Below, one piece after another: positions 46,165 to 58,000 of a DNA stretch of 64,000 nt. Below the pieces are notes generated by a model. The model ran no database searches. It worked only from the letters and a program-made list of their open reading frames with translations, and was not told the DNA's origin. The translations under genes were made by a program, and so were the position numbers. This DNA comes from Leptasterias polaris. Its lineage: Eukaryota; Echinodermata; Asteroidea; Forcipulatida; Asteriidae. The stretch lies in contig JAZGTN010000005.1 in NCBI GenBank assembly GCA_037783415.1, forward strand, positions 930,001-994,000, written 5' to 3'. Each line of letters opens with the position of its first letter. The stretch's first letter is position 1.

Positions 46165-46320
46165 TTTATTGTGTCAATGTCAATTTGTTTGTGTTTTACC
46201 CTGCACCAATGTGTGTTAAGCCATGTACTCAACACTTTACCGAGTCCTGTGAAAAAAAATCCACAAGAAAAAAACTCGGGTGGGATTCGACCCCTCAACC
46301 ACCTGCATTCTAGAGCAGAA
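46165..46320 (-). mobile_element. SINE-C copy
   Basis: ACTCGGGTGGGATTCGACCC and GAGTCCTGTGAAAAAAAATCC match SINE-C on the minus strand. It is followed directly by a plus-strand SINE-C, forming an inverted pair. Confidence 0.6.
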
Positions 46321-46324
46321 TTGC

Positions 46325-46815
46325 AGGAGTTGTTGGTTCAAATCCCACCTGTGTTTAAAAAAAATATATATATATATCAAATTTGTTTCTCACAGGACTT
46401 GGGGAAAACCACTGAGTATAGACCATGTGACCTGTGACATCACATGTTTACAAAAGAGCCACAGAGCCTGGACTTCCTACAGGCACAGTTTGTACACAGC
46501 TCAATGGAAGAATACAATAAATTTTATGTTTTATGGAGATTGCACTGTCTGATTTTTCTCAACTTTTGATATGAAGAAAGGGGGGACATCTCAAAAGCTG
46601 TACAGCTGTTGCTTTTGTAACTCTTGAATTTATGTGAAAATTATGACACCAAATGTAAATTTTCCCTCATGGCCGGTGTAATATCTTGCTTGTCCGGAAA
46701 TGCATTAGAATGTACAAGGTCACTACTCCTGTAAACAAAGGTAACGTGGTATATACAGTGCGGGTAAAACACAAAACATTATCTTTATCCCCAATGCAAA
46801 TTTAACATCTTTTAC
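46325..46815 (+). mobile_element. SINE-C copy interrupted by T1 MITE
   Basis: GGTTCAAATCCCACC begins the copy. It breaks at CCACTGAGTA (46418) and resumes at 46754 with TACAGTGCGGGTAAAA, ending CCCCAATGCAAATTTAACAT. Confidence 0.65.
46419..46753. mobile_element. MITE family T1, copy in SINE-C
   Basis: 335 bp starting TAGACCATGTGACCTGTGAC, interior collinear with the inverse of 12052-12388. TA duplication in the host SINE. Confidence 0.75.
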
Positions 46816-47030
46816 AAAAGTTTTGTCATGTTTTCCACAGTAGAAATTTAGTATGTGTTGCTTGGAATGAGAAATACAGAGTAAATGAATACACTTCAGA
46901 AAAGCACTGTCAGTAGTAAATGCAATTTAATAAAAGTGTTTATTATTTTTATATATTTCTTTACATTAAAGCAATGAATTAAACATGATCAGTTTCAAAA
47001 TAATAAAAATAAAAATAATAATAATCAACA

Positions 47031-47396
47031 TTTAAAGGTATTATACAGGATTGGCAGAGCTGACAAAATAATCACAGACAGTGTTCATGTTTTGTGTAAT
47101 CAACCACATACATGAAATAACAAACCTGTGAAAATTTGAGCTCAATTGGTCATCGAGGTCACGAGAAAATAGTGAAAAGAGACTTTATGTGTTTTCTGTT
47201 TTTCAAACATCGAGTTTATTATCGCGCGCGATAAAAACTATTGTTTTACTCATTTCTCAGAAACGATAGCATTTTAGGCAGAAATATTTTAAGGAACCCT
47301 TTTTACCATTACTTACTTTAAAATCATGTAAGTTATGTGTGAATCTGTGAACATTTGTGTTTTTCGATCTTACCAATAGTGTACAGGGCCTTTAAA
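47031..47396. mobile_element. T2-type MITE (TTTAAAGG ends)
   Basis: Starts TTTAAAGGTATTATACAGG and ends ACCAATAGTGTACAGGGCC TTTAAA. Its interior resembles 55225-55495 more than 23942-24448, so it is a subfamily. Confidence 0.65.
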
Positions 47397-47787
47397 GACG
47401 CTCTACTTAGTAAATTTAATCACAGCGCTCACAGTATTCAACAAGTAAAGAGAATAACTGAATTAATTAATAGTCAAACTAAAAGCACTTTTTTCTTCAC
47501 AGTATACTAGCCTAAGTTGGTAAAAGCTGTTCGGATAGAGTCATATTGCCAAAAGTTGCTCAATATTCCATTGATCCTATCACAGAGCTGTGTATGAGAG
47601 AGTTGTGACATGGAGGGACCAGTTTTCTTCAGCCACATGGTTGCTTCGTGCCATTTTCAGTCCAAATGCAGCACAACCCAATGGGCAGACTAGTATGGCA
47701 TCCTATGTGCTCACATGCATTTTTTGACTGAAAATGGCTTCCAATTGCAAGTTATTGCACCTCTCTCAGTAAACGGCTCTGTACTAT

Positions 47788-47952
47788 CAGTGAACAATTT
47801 CCCTTGTATAGCAAAGCAAAATGCTACGCAAATTGTAGAAGTTGCTACACAACAATCACCATTTGCTACTCAATATAAGCATTCTGTGTGCACAAAACAT
47901 GTTCATTCAAAATATTTTGCTATGCAAAAGTGCTGGATAAAATTGTTCCCCG
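47788..47952. mobile_element. 165-bp MITE, second copy
   Basis: CAGTGAACAATTTCCCTTG and inverse ...ATTGTTCCCCG, flanked by ACTAT at 47783-47787 and 47953-47957. Same length as 2638-2802. Confidence 0.75.
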
Positions 47953-48329
47953 ACTATCATCCTCAATATCGCGCTCTGTGTCTGTTCAGTCAATCAAACT
48001 TGCTTAAAGAAATACAAATACACAGTCCTAAAAGTGAGGATGATTTAATCGGCCACGGACAGTATAAGGTTTAAAAAGTTATGGCCTACTTTCTCTTGAG
48101 CATAGTCACAATTTGGAAAATAGCATTTTGTGATTTAAATAAACATAGTAAGACACAAATATTTCAGGAATGAATTATCAGTAAGGTAAAAAAATACTTC
48201 AATATTAATCACTTAGATAAACCAAATGGATAGATACCATATAAACCAGTTGAAGATGGATGTTGTGTCAACATGCCAATAAATTCCTTACTAGAATTTG
48301 AGAGATGTGCATTTTGTATTTTTGTGTCA

Positions 48330-48608
48330 CTTCAGATGACCCGAACAAAGGTCGCTCATACCTTACACTATGGAGCAAGATCAGAGCATATACTCCCATG
48401 CAACGCTTCATTTCACCCAAACAAAGAGGACAGATCTTCGAAAGCCAGCTTAAGACTCATCTCTTTGAATTTGCTTACAATTAGTCCATTGCACTTGTCA
48501 TCTCCACATGAAATTCTGTAAACTTTTCCTTCACTTTGCTAAGCGCCTCGGAATAGGCAACTAGAATGATGGCGCTCTACAAATGCCTGATGATTGATTG
48601 ATTGATTG
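48330..48608 (+). pseudogene. LINE 3' end fragment with (TGAT)n tail
   Basis: The frame RGQIFESQLKTHLFEFAYN ends in TAG at 48481-48483. It matches the usual C-terminus of CR1/L2-type reverse transcriptase ORFs. The 3' end GGCGCTCTACAAATGCC runs into TGATTGATTG. 5'-truncated. Confidence 0.6.
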
Positions 48609-48851
48609 CTGGTGGGAGGAAAAAAAGGTAAATTTCTGCCTCTGCCTGGGTTACTGAATAATCCTTGATTCCAGCCTTTGTCCTTTTATTGCAAGAAGAG
48701 GATTACGTGTCATCGAGAGTCTTTCAGCCTTCCACTGTTATATTTCATTGTATTTTGACTCAAAGGAGGTATATCCGAGCAGACCGAGATTTCAGCCATG
48801 GGCCTAATTGGCAGTTTAGCGGAAAATCACTGCCAGCGCCAAAATCTTAAA

Positions 48852-48857
48852 TTTATT
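48852..48857 (-). terminator. PEPD: Candidate PEPD poly(A) signal AATAAA
   Basis: AATAAA on the minus strand, about 130 nt past the PEPD stop codon and the first such hexamer downstream. Another lies near 48683. Confidence 0.5.
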
Positions 48858-48988
48858 CAATGTAGCATGTTATCTGATTGGTTCCTTGTACATAAAATTG
48901 GTAAACAATAATCGAAGCATAGCACGTTTTAAGTCCAAACTAGTCTCTTGATGTTGGGTGGTTTTGGTTGATCACAAGGCTCTGTCAT

Positions 48989-49099
48989 CTAACGTCCTTC
49001 AGCCATCAGGGCCTCTATCTCGTCTACTTCTCTGGGAACGCCCGAGGAGAGATTCTCAGCGCCATCCTGTGTCACCAAAACATCGTCCTCGATGCGGAC
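48989..49099 (-). CDS. PEPD: PEPD terminal exon: second Glu ligand and stop
   Basis: 111 bp encoding [20 protein letters not shown] and ending [10 protein letters not shown] with TAG at 48991-48989. The Glu of RIEDD corresponds to human E452. Acceptor TTTAAG. Confidence 0.92.
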   Translation of the reverse strand, partial: VRIEDDVLVTQDGAENLSSGVPREVDEIEALMAEGR

Positions 49100-52000
49100 C
49101 TTAAAATATATGGAGTAAAACGTATTCATTGATTAGTCGGATTTGAATCTTTGCATGATGGAGTTACAAATTCTAACATTATGTATCGTACATGAAAAAT
49201 AATTTCTCTGTGGTTGTGGTGGCTCTGAGAAGAATCGTTGGTGTACCAGTTCAATGGTTCAATCACTATGTTCTGATTGTCTTCAGGAGAACACTGGACT
49301 GTGATGATGCAGGCTCTGCTGCTCCAGTACTTATCCACTTAGTCAGTATTCCCCCAAAATGTCTGTGCCTCAGCGCCGGTATTAGTTTTCAGAATATTTT
49401 GGAGTTTCCTTTGAAAATACCATTGCCACAATGAAACCCTGACTTGACAAAGGAAAGACAACAAAGGTTCTCATAATAAGCACCACTGAGGATTTGTTGT
49501 TTAGGTGTGATAAAAGCATTCACCATGAATCGCAAACCTTGGTCGTAAGCTATGGCTTATAATCTGCCATGTATGCTGGAATCTCTGAATGCTCTGACTT
49601 ACCTCCTATTGAGCCATATAAAATGATAAACAATGAAGGCAGCCTGTCCATTCTTATATTCCAAATTTGTATAACTAAAGGATATAGGTCTGGAATCTGG
49701 GATTACACAATAACCCCTAGGAAAAGGGAGATTGTTAGCATAAATTCCTATACCTTTTGTCCCTCTTTTTACAGATGAAAGAAACGTAGCACAGTAGGTG
49801 CATGCCTGTGCAAGCTACACTACGGAATGTCAAGGTGGATATTTAGTTCAGCCATCCGACTGACTGCAAACAAACAATTGAGGGCACTCTGCAGTAATTC
49901 CGGAGGACCAAAACTGTCCACCAATAGGCAGCTTAGAAATACACACATGTCATCGAATGAAGTGGTTAGACAGCCTGCAGCATCAGAGTCCAGCTTTCGC
50001 CTCTTTTCAGAACCACCACAACTCACAGATAGATTTCATGTACATTATATGTTACCGCAAACCTTACCAAATGTTCATTTGGAATACTACAGCAGGAAAA
50101 CAATCCAGCCAAACAATAAAGTGCACTTCTGTTGTCTGATTTAACAAAAACAAATTAAAACTCACCCCTCCAAAGTTCTTGAATCTCTCTAAGACCTCTG
50201 GGCACAGGAATGGCATCATGTCAGGGTTCTTCAAGGCTGGCTCCAGGGTCTACAAGAAATTAATTTGACAGCCAATAATAAATCAGACTGAACTTCTTCA
50301 TTTTTTGGTGATTGAACTGGGGTTGAAGGCTCAGAATAATTCCGCTATTTGCATCCCCCTAGCCCATGCAGAACAATAGTGGGTAAAAATGTCTTTCATA
50401 AGAAAAAGTTTTTTTACAAAGAGTAAACCAAACGTTCTCAGCATTAATACAAGGGTGATTGTGGTTTTGAAGGATGGATAAACTATGCCAACCCAGAGTA
50501 TGATATCATGTGGTGAATGCTTCTAACCAGAACGCACACGTAAACAATCAGTTTTGTGCACAGTTGTGCCACCACACAAAACCCATGTGGTCGAATGGTT
50601 TGAAATGGTTGGTCTACTAACTGCTAATTGTTACCAAGCAGAAAAGTAAACATAACTAATAATGGCATACAACTTGATCTCGACGCCTTAATAATAATAC
50701 TGGGCTCTTATACAGTGCATTATCTTACCCCTAGGGGCGTATCTAAGGGCTCATTATTTGTTTCTCGACAGGATAAGCAGAGCTATGTTTTGAATTATGA
50801 GACCCATTTATATAGTACCTTCTAATGGCTTACAAGGTGCTGCAGGGCATTCAGCAGCCACTGCCAGAAACACCGGGGCAAACCCCTTCTCTTAGCAATA
50901 AGTTTAACTGGGTTCTTTTACGTGCATTACACAACACACAGGACCTACAGCTTTACGTCCCATCCGAAGAATGAAGCAATAATGGTTAAGTACTTAAGGA
51001 CAAAAGTGTCAAGACCAGGACCCAAACACACACTCTGCTGATCAGAAACACCAGAGCTTGAGTCCAGTGCGCTTGACTGCTCAGCCACAGTACCACATAC
51101 ACATTAAAGTGACATTTATCACTCTTTATCACAATCTGGTTAAAGTGTTCTGCTTAAAGACACATGTGTCAAGACCAGGACTCGAACCCACACTCTGCTG
51201 ATCAGAAACACCAGAGCTTGAGTCCAGTGCGCTTGACTGCTCGGTCACGACACGCCAAGAGATATTTGAGACCGGAACTGTAGAGAGAAAAAGGGAGCCA
51301 GACACTTACTGCAGCAATGAAGTAGCATCCAGGTTCTACTGTAATAACCATATCAGCTTGCAGGACACGAGCCGTACGCAGGTTACGAATACCTGGTCTC
51401 TGAATTCGATCAATACCCTGAAAATATGACAGGAACGATCAAGAAATTTACAAAAATTGTCATATGTTTGGCCGATGAAAATGAAAAGAAAAAATAACCA
51501 CATAAACTTGGACTGGATTGCCATAAAGTTATACTCGGATGATAAGTCAACAAATATAAAAATCACCATTCAATATATACTTTTGTTCAATGCATGTATT
51601 TGCAATAACATTAGTTGCAATTTTGTAGTACCTCTCGTCAGTGCAAGATCATTGTATCTCGAATTTGCACAAATGTTGTACCTCGTACAAAAAATGTTTG
51701 GTGCAAAAACGTTATACTTGGCTTGTACTGGTGTACATCCAGGCTTTACGTGCCTAACATAATGCTACTCTTGAAGATACAGTACACCATTTTTGCATTG
51801 ACCCATTTAGTAACAACATTTTACTAGAATGTCATAAAAAAACGAGGATGGAACTATGAAATGGACACATACCATAGCAAAACATTCAGACCTTTTTCAT
51901 GTTATAGTGATTTCATTTATTTATTTATTTGTTTCATTCCACATCCAACAGCCCAAGCACCAATAACAGGATGGTGAGCATGGTGAATAGGAAGCGAGGA

Positions 52001-55000
52001 GAAATGTTAAGTTTTAGATGTGGGAGAAAAACCCCAAACAGGGGGAAAACCCACACAATCAGGTAGAGACTGAAAACCCAATCCACATCCAAAACTCTGG
52101 GTCTGAGGTGGGATTTGAACCTGGGTCCACAGTGGTGAAAGGCAGGGAAAGAAACTACTGAGTCAACATGATGCCTGATTGTTTTGTGGTTTCAATTAAG
52201 TTGATCAGTATCTAACAATTTACAAAGTTAAAGGTCTCATAATAATCTAGTTTCTTAATTATGCTAAGTTGATGAACGGCAAGAACCCCAAGAACCAGGA
52301 ATTGCATTTTCATGAAGTGCCAAAAACCTTTGTGTCACTATGTGCATACACGACCACATTGATTATACAGGTGGCACAGTGCTAAACATGAGTGCTCCAG
52401 CTCTTGCATTTTCCAGAGATTAAAAAAATAAAATAAATAAAATGTGGTTTTCTCCAAACATTAAGGTTTTGCTGCAGGGGACTTTTTGCCGCTTCATGAT
52501 GTTGCTAATGAAGTGATCAAGGCTTGTTCAAGCATCTCGATTTCTGTTTACCTTCGGGTATCCACCGACATCATGGGTGTCACAACCCATGAAGTGGCCA
52601 AGGCCATGTGGCATGAAGACTGCCCCCAGGTACACCTTCATCATCTCATCCACGTCACCTTTGAGCAAGCCATGACGGGTTAGCTCCTCAAGGATAGTAC
52701 GCTCTGCCAGACGGTGCATATCCGGCCAGAGAACACCTGGATTCAAGATTCAAGATATTAACTCCAACTGGTCACTAGCGACTGGTTTTTAAATCCCTTC
52801 AGAAAAACAGTTGCATAACAAAAAATAAAGATTAGACGGCCATACAGTTTTCAGGAAGGGAAAGAAGATGTTTAAGGGTGCTCATGTGACCTGTTTGGGT
52901 TTTTTTTGTGGGGGGGGGGGGGGAGTCGGCATTTTCAAAAAACAAGTAAATAATGAAAGTGTCCATGTGATAAATTTATCACAAATGGTGCATGAAAGGG
53001 TTAACTAAGAAATAAATAGCTGATGATTAGGATTTGAAACTTTGCATGGTGATACAATCTAGTAAGGTTTGAGGTGACACCATGTACATGAGTAGGATTT
53101 GAAACTTTGTATGGTGAAAATACAATCACGTGAGGTTTGCGGAGACACAATGTAATAAATCTCTACCACTGGTTCTTCTCAGAGCCACTGGTTCTTTTCA
53201 GAACCACCACAGCTCATAAAAGATTTATTATATCACTCATGACATAAATAGCCGACATATTGAGAGCATGCACAGAGAAAAGAAAATGGACATCAAACTC
53301 AGCTTTCTCATGGGTCTATTTCTATCTGGTGGACATAATGGATTCGGAAAGCACTGTACAGTATATAATGCCTGTCACATATCTGCATAAAACCAGAGTA
53401 ATATAAATGATGATATGGAGGTTGTCAAATTGTCTTTGTTTCAACCCCAAAATATTTGAAATTTACTCAGTCAGTTTCCCTTGTGGTTTACAACTTGATA
53501 TTTGAAATATAAAGTCGCATCCCCTTAAGGTGATCCCACTGCTGCTGGTGGGTTGTATCGTATACTTGGTTGTGATCCCTGGCTATACGGCAGTTACAGG
53601 TTTGAATGGCTTCTGAATGGCACTCCCGAATAGGAATATTGACAAAATAGGGAGACCGCCAACATTACAGCTAGATAGCTCAGTTGGGTAGAGCAGCAGC
53701 ACGTTAATCCGTAGGTAGCAGGTTCAAGTAAATTTGTCTTTGTTCAACCCCAAATTAACATAAATGATGATAGAGCTACATGTACCTGGTTTCATGGTAT
53801 TGAAGACTGCCCTGTTGGCCTTCAGTACAGTCTCATAGATCATACGCTGATCAGCAGTGAACTTGCCATTGGCTGGGAAGGCACATGTGATGTCTGATGC
53901 ATAGCAGTAATACTCCCCTCCCATGTCAAACGAGCTGTTAAAGACAAACACCCAGTTAGAACAATTACTACCTGAAGTAATGTTTGAAGCTTTGCATGGT
54001 GTGGATAGAAGAGAGTCACTATTCGGATGGGACGTTAAGCCGTAGGTCCCGTGTGTTGTGTAATGCACGTAAAAGAACCCAGTGCACTTATCGTAAAGAG
54101 AAGGGGTTCGCCCCGGTGTTCCTGGTTTGATTGGCTGCATATTAGGCGTGTCGTGGCCGAGCGGTCTAGGTCACCGGACCTAAGCTCTGGTGTTTTCAGC
54201 AGCAGAGTGTGGGTTCGATACCCGGTCATGACACTTGTGCCCCTGAGCAAGGCACTTAACCATAATTGCTTCGAAAAAGTTGGGAAGGTAGTGCATTCTG
54301 CTCTACCAGACAGGCTCCTAGTGGATGATACCCATGCCTACATCCTTAAGGACTGTGAAGGGGGTAACCCTGTTTCAGCCCCAGGAGTAGGAGGCAACGT
54401 GTCCCTGGTTTCAATTGATTTGGGTCGATAGCCCAAATCAGTTATGTGTAGCCCTCACCTTGAGTGGCCGTCCGTGGCCTTGTGAGTTGGGCGATATCTC
54501 ATTAAAAAAAATATAAAATAAAAAATATTGCGCCACAGCACCTTGTAAACCATTACATGGTGCTATGCAAAGGAATAGGTCTCATACTTCAAATACGTAA
54601 CTCTACATACCTTGTAGGAAAAATACTGAGTGCTTTGAGACACCCATCGGGAGTATAAAGCGCTATATAAGAACTGCGTATTATTATTATTATTATTATT
54701 AAACTTGCTGCAAAATAGTTATTGGCCTGACATTTCGACCCTGGCAGAAATTTTCTCAGGGCCAAAATTACCCCATTAACTATTTTTTCTGCAATTATAC
54801 TATAGGTCCTTTTGGTTGGTAAGCAGTTTGCAACAGCTAATTCTATTTCTCAGTATACTTGCTGGTACAACTTGCTGTGGTCTCAGCATTTCTCCTACGA
54901 GTGGAGTATACTGTTCAAAACATCAATACCAAAATGAATCTTTTCAGAGAGCAAACTGGGAGACTGCTATAGCAAAATATTACGTATCGTCATGTGCGGG

Positions 55001-58000
55001 TGGTGCATGATTCATCAACTTTGCAATTACATCTTTTCTTGGAATATCATATTTCCAAGACTAGTGTAGAAAAAAAGAGAGTCCATGACAGTTTTAGCTT
55101 TAAATCTCAGGAATTTCCAGCTCTGCTTATTGGAGAGAGTAACTAAACTGTAACAATATGTCAGAGTATGTGGACAACATTGGTTGAATGTCAAAGACCA
55201 ACATCCGCACCACATGGTGGAATGTATGACCCCAAAAACACATAAAATAACTTGTGAAAGCTTAAGCTCAATTGGTCATCGGAGTCACAAACAACATAGT
55301 AAAAAGAAAAAAAGAAAAAAAAACTTACATGTTTTCACTGTTTTCAAACATCAGGTTTTGGCCTTGCTAAAAAATAATTGTTTTACTTATTTCTCTAAAA
55401 CTTGAAGTGTTTCTAGCAGAAATACCCAATTGAACTTTTCCACCTTGACATCTTTATACCTTGTGTGTACAAATCCAGAATATTTCGATTTTCAGTCTTC
55501 CTAATGTCAATCTACATAGTACAAGCCAGTTTCACGATGTATTGATGTATTGGTATTTTTGAGCATGGTTTAGAGTAGACATGAAATAACTTGAAATTAT
55601 CAATTTGTAGGAAAATTACCAAATGTCTCCATCCAAGATCTGGCGGTTATTTGGAGCTCCAGCATGCCCATAGTGAAGCACCGCTGCATTGATTCCACTG
55701 GAAAGAAAACATAAAAATAAAAATAAAAACCACACAATCATGATCATTCATTTAATTAACTAATTATTTTAGTAATTTATTTAACTATTTATTCTGGTTT
55801 TGAAGCCAAGGATTCTCAGAAAAGTGAACATGATTGCTATACAAGCCAAGAACCGCATGGAGAGAAGACAAAGAAGGAAGTTTCAGTTTTAGATGTGAGA
55901 GGAAAACCCCAGAATATTATTCCAGGGACAACCCTTACAATCAGGTAGGGACTGAAAACCAAACCCACTTGGTGGAAGAAACCACATTGCCAACCCGATC
56001 GCAATCAGGTTTGCCTTGGGATTTCTTCCCCACCTTTCACCTCTGTGGACCCCTGGTTCGAATCCTGCCCTGACCACAGCCTTGCATCTGGATTGTCTTT
56101 TTTAGTTCTTACCTGATTGTGTGGGTTTTTCCCAGTTTAGGTTTTTCTTCCACATGTAAAACTAGGATATCTTCACCGCGTAACTTTAGGCCTATGCGTT
56201 AAAATGCTTGTTTTAAATAAAATGTTCGGCTAAATTAGCTAAACAAATTTGTAAGTTGTTATTTAGTTTGTATTGTTATTATGTTATCATAGTTTGTTTG
56301 TCATTTCAAAGTAAATCTAAACCTCATCTAATTTGATAATATTTTAAGGTTTTACAATATTTTTCTGGGGACTTGGAAAACAGAGTATACTGTGATTATC
56401 GTATATATTAGTGTAAGGGTAAAAAGATCCGTCAACGCCGTCTCAAGCTTGCAGGGTGCTGCGTCCGTCACATGGAGCTTATAGCTAGCCCAACCATTCT
56501 CTGGGAACTCACATGGGGCACTGCCTCATGTGGGAGAAGATGTTTCTCCTTCATGGACTTGCTGAAACGGGTCACCAGCTTAACCAGCACTGAAGAGCGG
56601 GTCATTTGGACCAAGATCACTGGACAGGCTCGAGATGCTGTATGGCCTCGACTTGATTGAAGGGTAAAAATACAATAAGAGTGTAAATTTCCATCAGGAT
56701 AACCACTGAGGAAGGAAATCTTGTTACCTTGCACAGATACAGGTGTAAGCCACTCTGCGACATCCTCCATGGTAGTACACATGATGTTGGAATGTACTGT
56801 CAAACAAAGTCAAACAATAATCATTTATAAATCACAGTGTCAAGGAATGAAATTCATAGAGTTTGTCAAACAAATATTCATTGCTGTTATAGTTCATGAT
56901 CCATGCGTTTGGGTTTTGAGGCATTGCTCGGTGAGTTGTCAATGTATATTCAGTTTGCATTAACACCATGTGTAAATATATACTTTGCTGTGTAGTTTTG
57001 TTCTTGAGAACTTGTCTTGCTATTTATCCTACAGCCACGGAGTAGATTTCAGAGTTCAGGAGACTACTTAGCTCTGCTTATTAAGTACTACCTGCTTTGC
57101 TTATTAATTATTCCATGTATTGTCGCTGTTTGAGTAACTCTTTCTAATCGTAAAAACCGGTTCAGGCTATCTTTTTTACCCAGCGCAATTCATCTTTTTA
57201 ACTCATTCTTTGCTATTTTTATTCAGCGATGGAAAGTTAAATTAAAGTTAAATTAAAAACTAAATTGTGTATAATATAGTTAGAATTGAATTGTTTATGC
57301 AATTTGTAATTAATTGTGTATGTAGCCTGTATTGAATTTGAATATTCTAGTGAACATCTGGATAACAAATTTCACTTTTTATTTTGTAAACTGTGATGAA
57401 ATAAATAAAACTGAATTGAATTGAGTAAAATTGAATGACCAATAGTCAGCATGTTGAAAATAAAAAACCAGGTAATCACCTCTCTAGCTGGTACTCCTGC
57501 ATGCCTGGCCTGACCTTCCTCATGACCTCCTTGTGTGCCTCGCAGCTCACCTGACAGACATAGCGCAAAATCTCAAGTTCACCTGGGCTCTTAAAGACTC
57601 GACTGAAAAGAAAAAGGAGCAACAAAAAACAATATCACCTAAAGGATTCACACAGTATTTTGGAGGTAATACCCAGGATCTTTTGCTTTGATGAAAAGTT
57701 TTAGCTTTTGAAAAAACAATCACAATAGTGTGTATATTATTATTGGAAAAAAAATTAAAACTCTGGGACAAGGATGCCTATTTGATGTTAACTTTTTAGA
57801 AACCCCTTACGCGAATTCGTGAAGGTCAAACGGGTCTTAAATGGACCCGTATCGCAGTTTAAAGAGGATGCTGACGCCTCAACAACCATAGACTGCAATG
57901 AAAAGGGTTTGCTTTGCAATTACAGCATCTGGCGATTATAATTGCGCATCCAAAACAAGCGTTTACGTAAGTTTTATGATCGGAGGCGAGCACAAAATTC

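Noticed and set aside
52486..52683. Plus-strand frame of 65 codons
   Set aside because: It is antisense shadow of the PEPD His-motif exon.
56468..56803. Minus-strand 111-codon frame over the PEPD exon at 56728-56796
   Set aside because: The true PEPD frame in this exon is a different one; the longer frame runs through intron and antisense LINE sequence.
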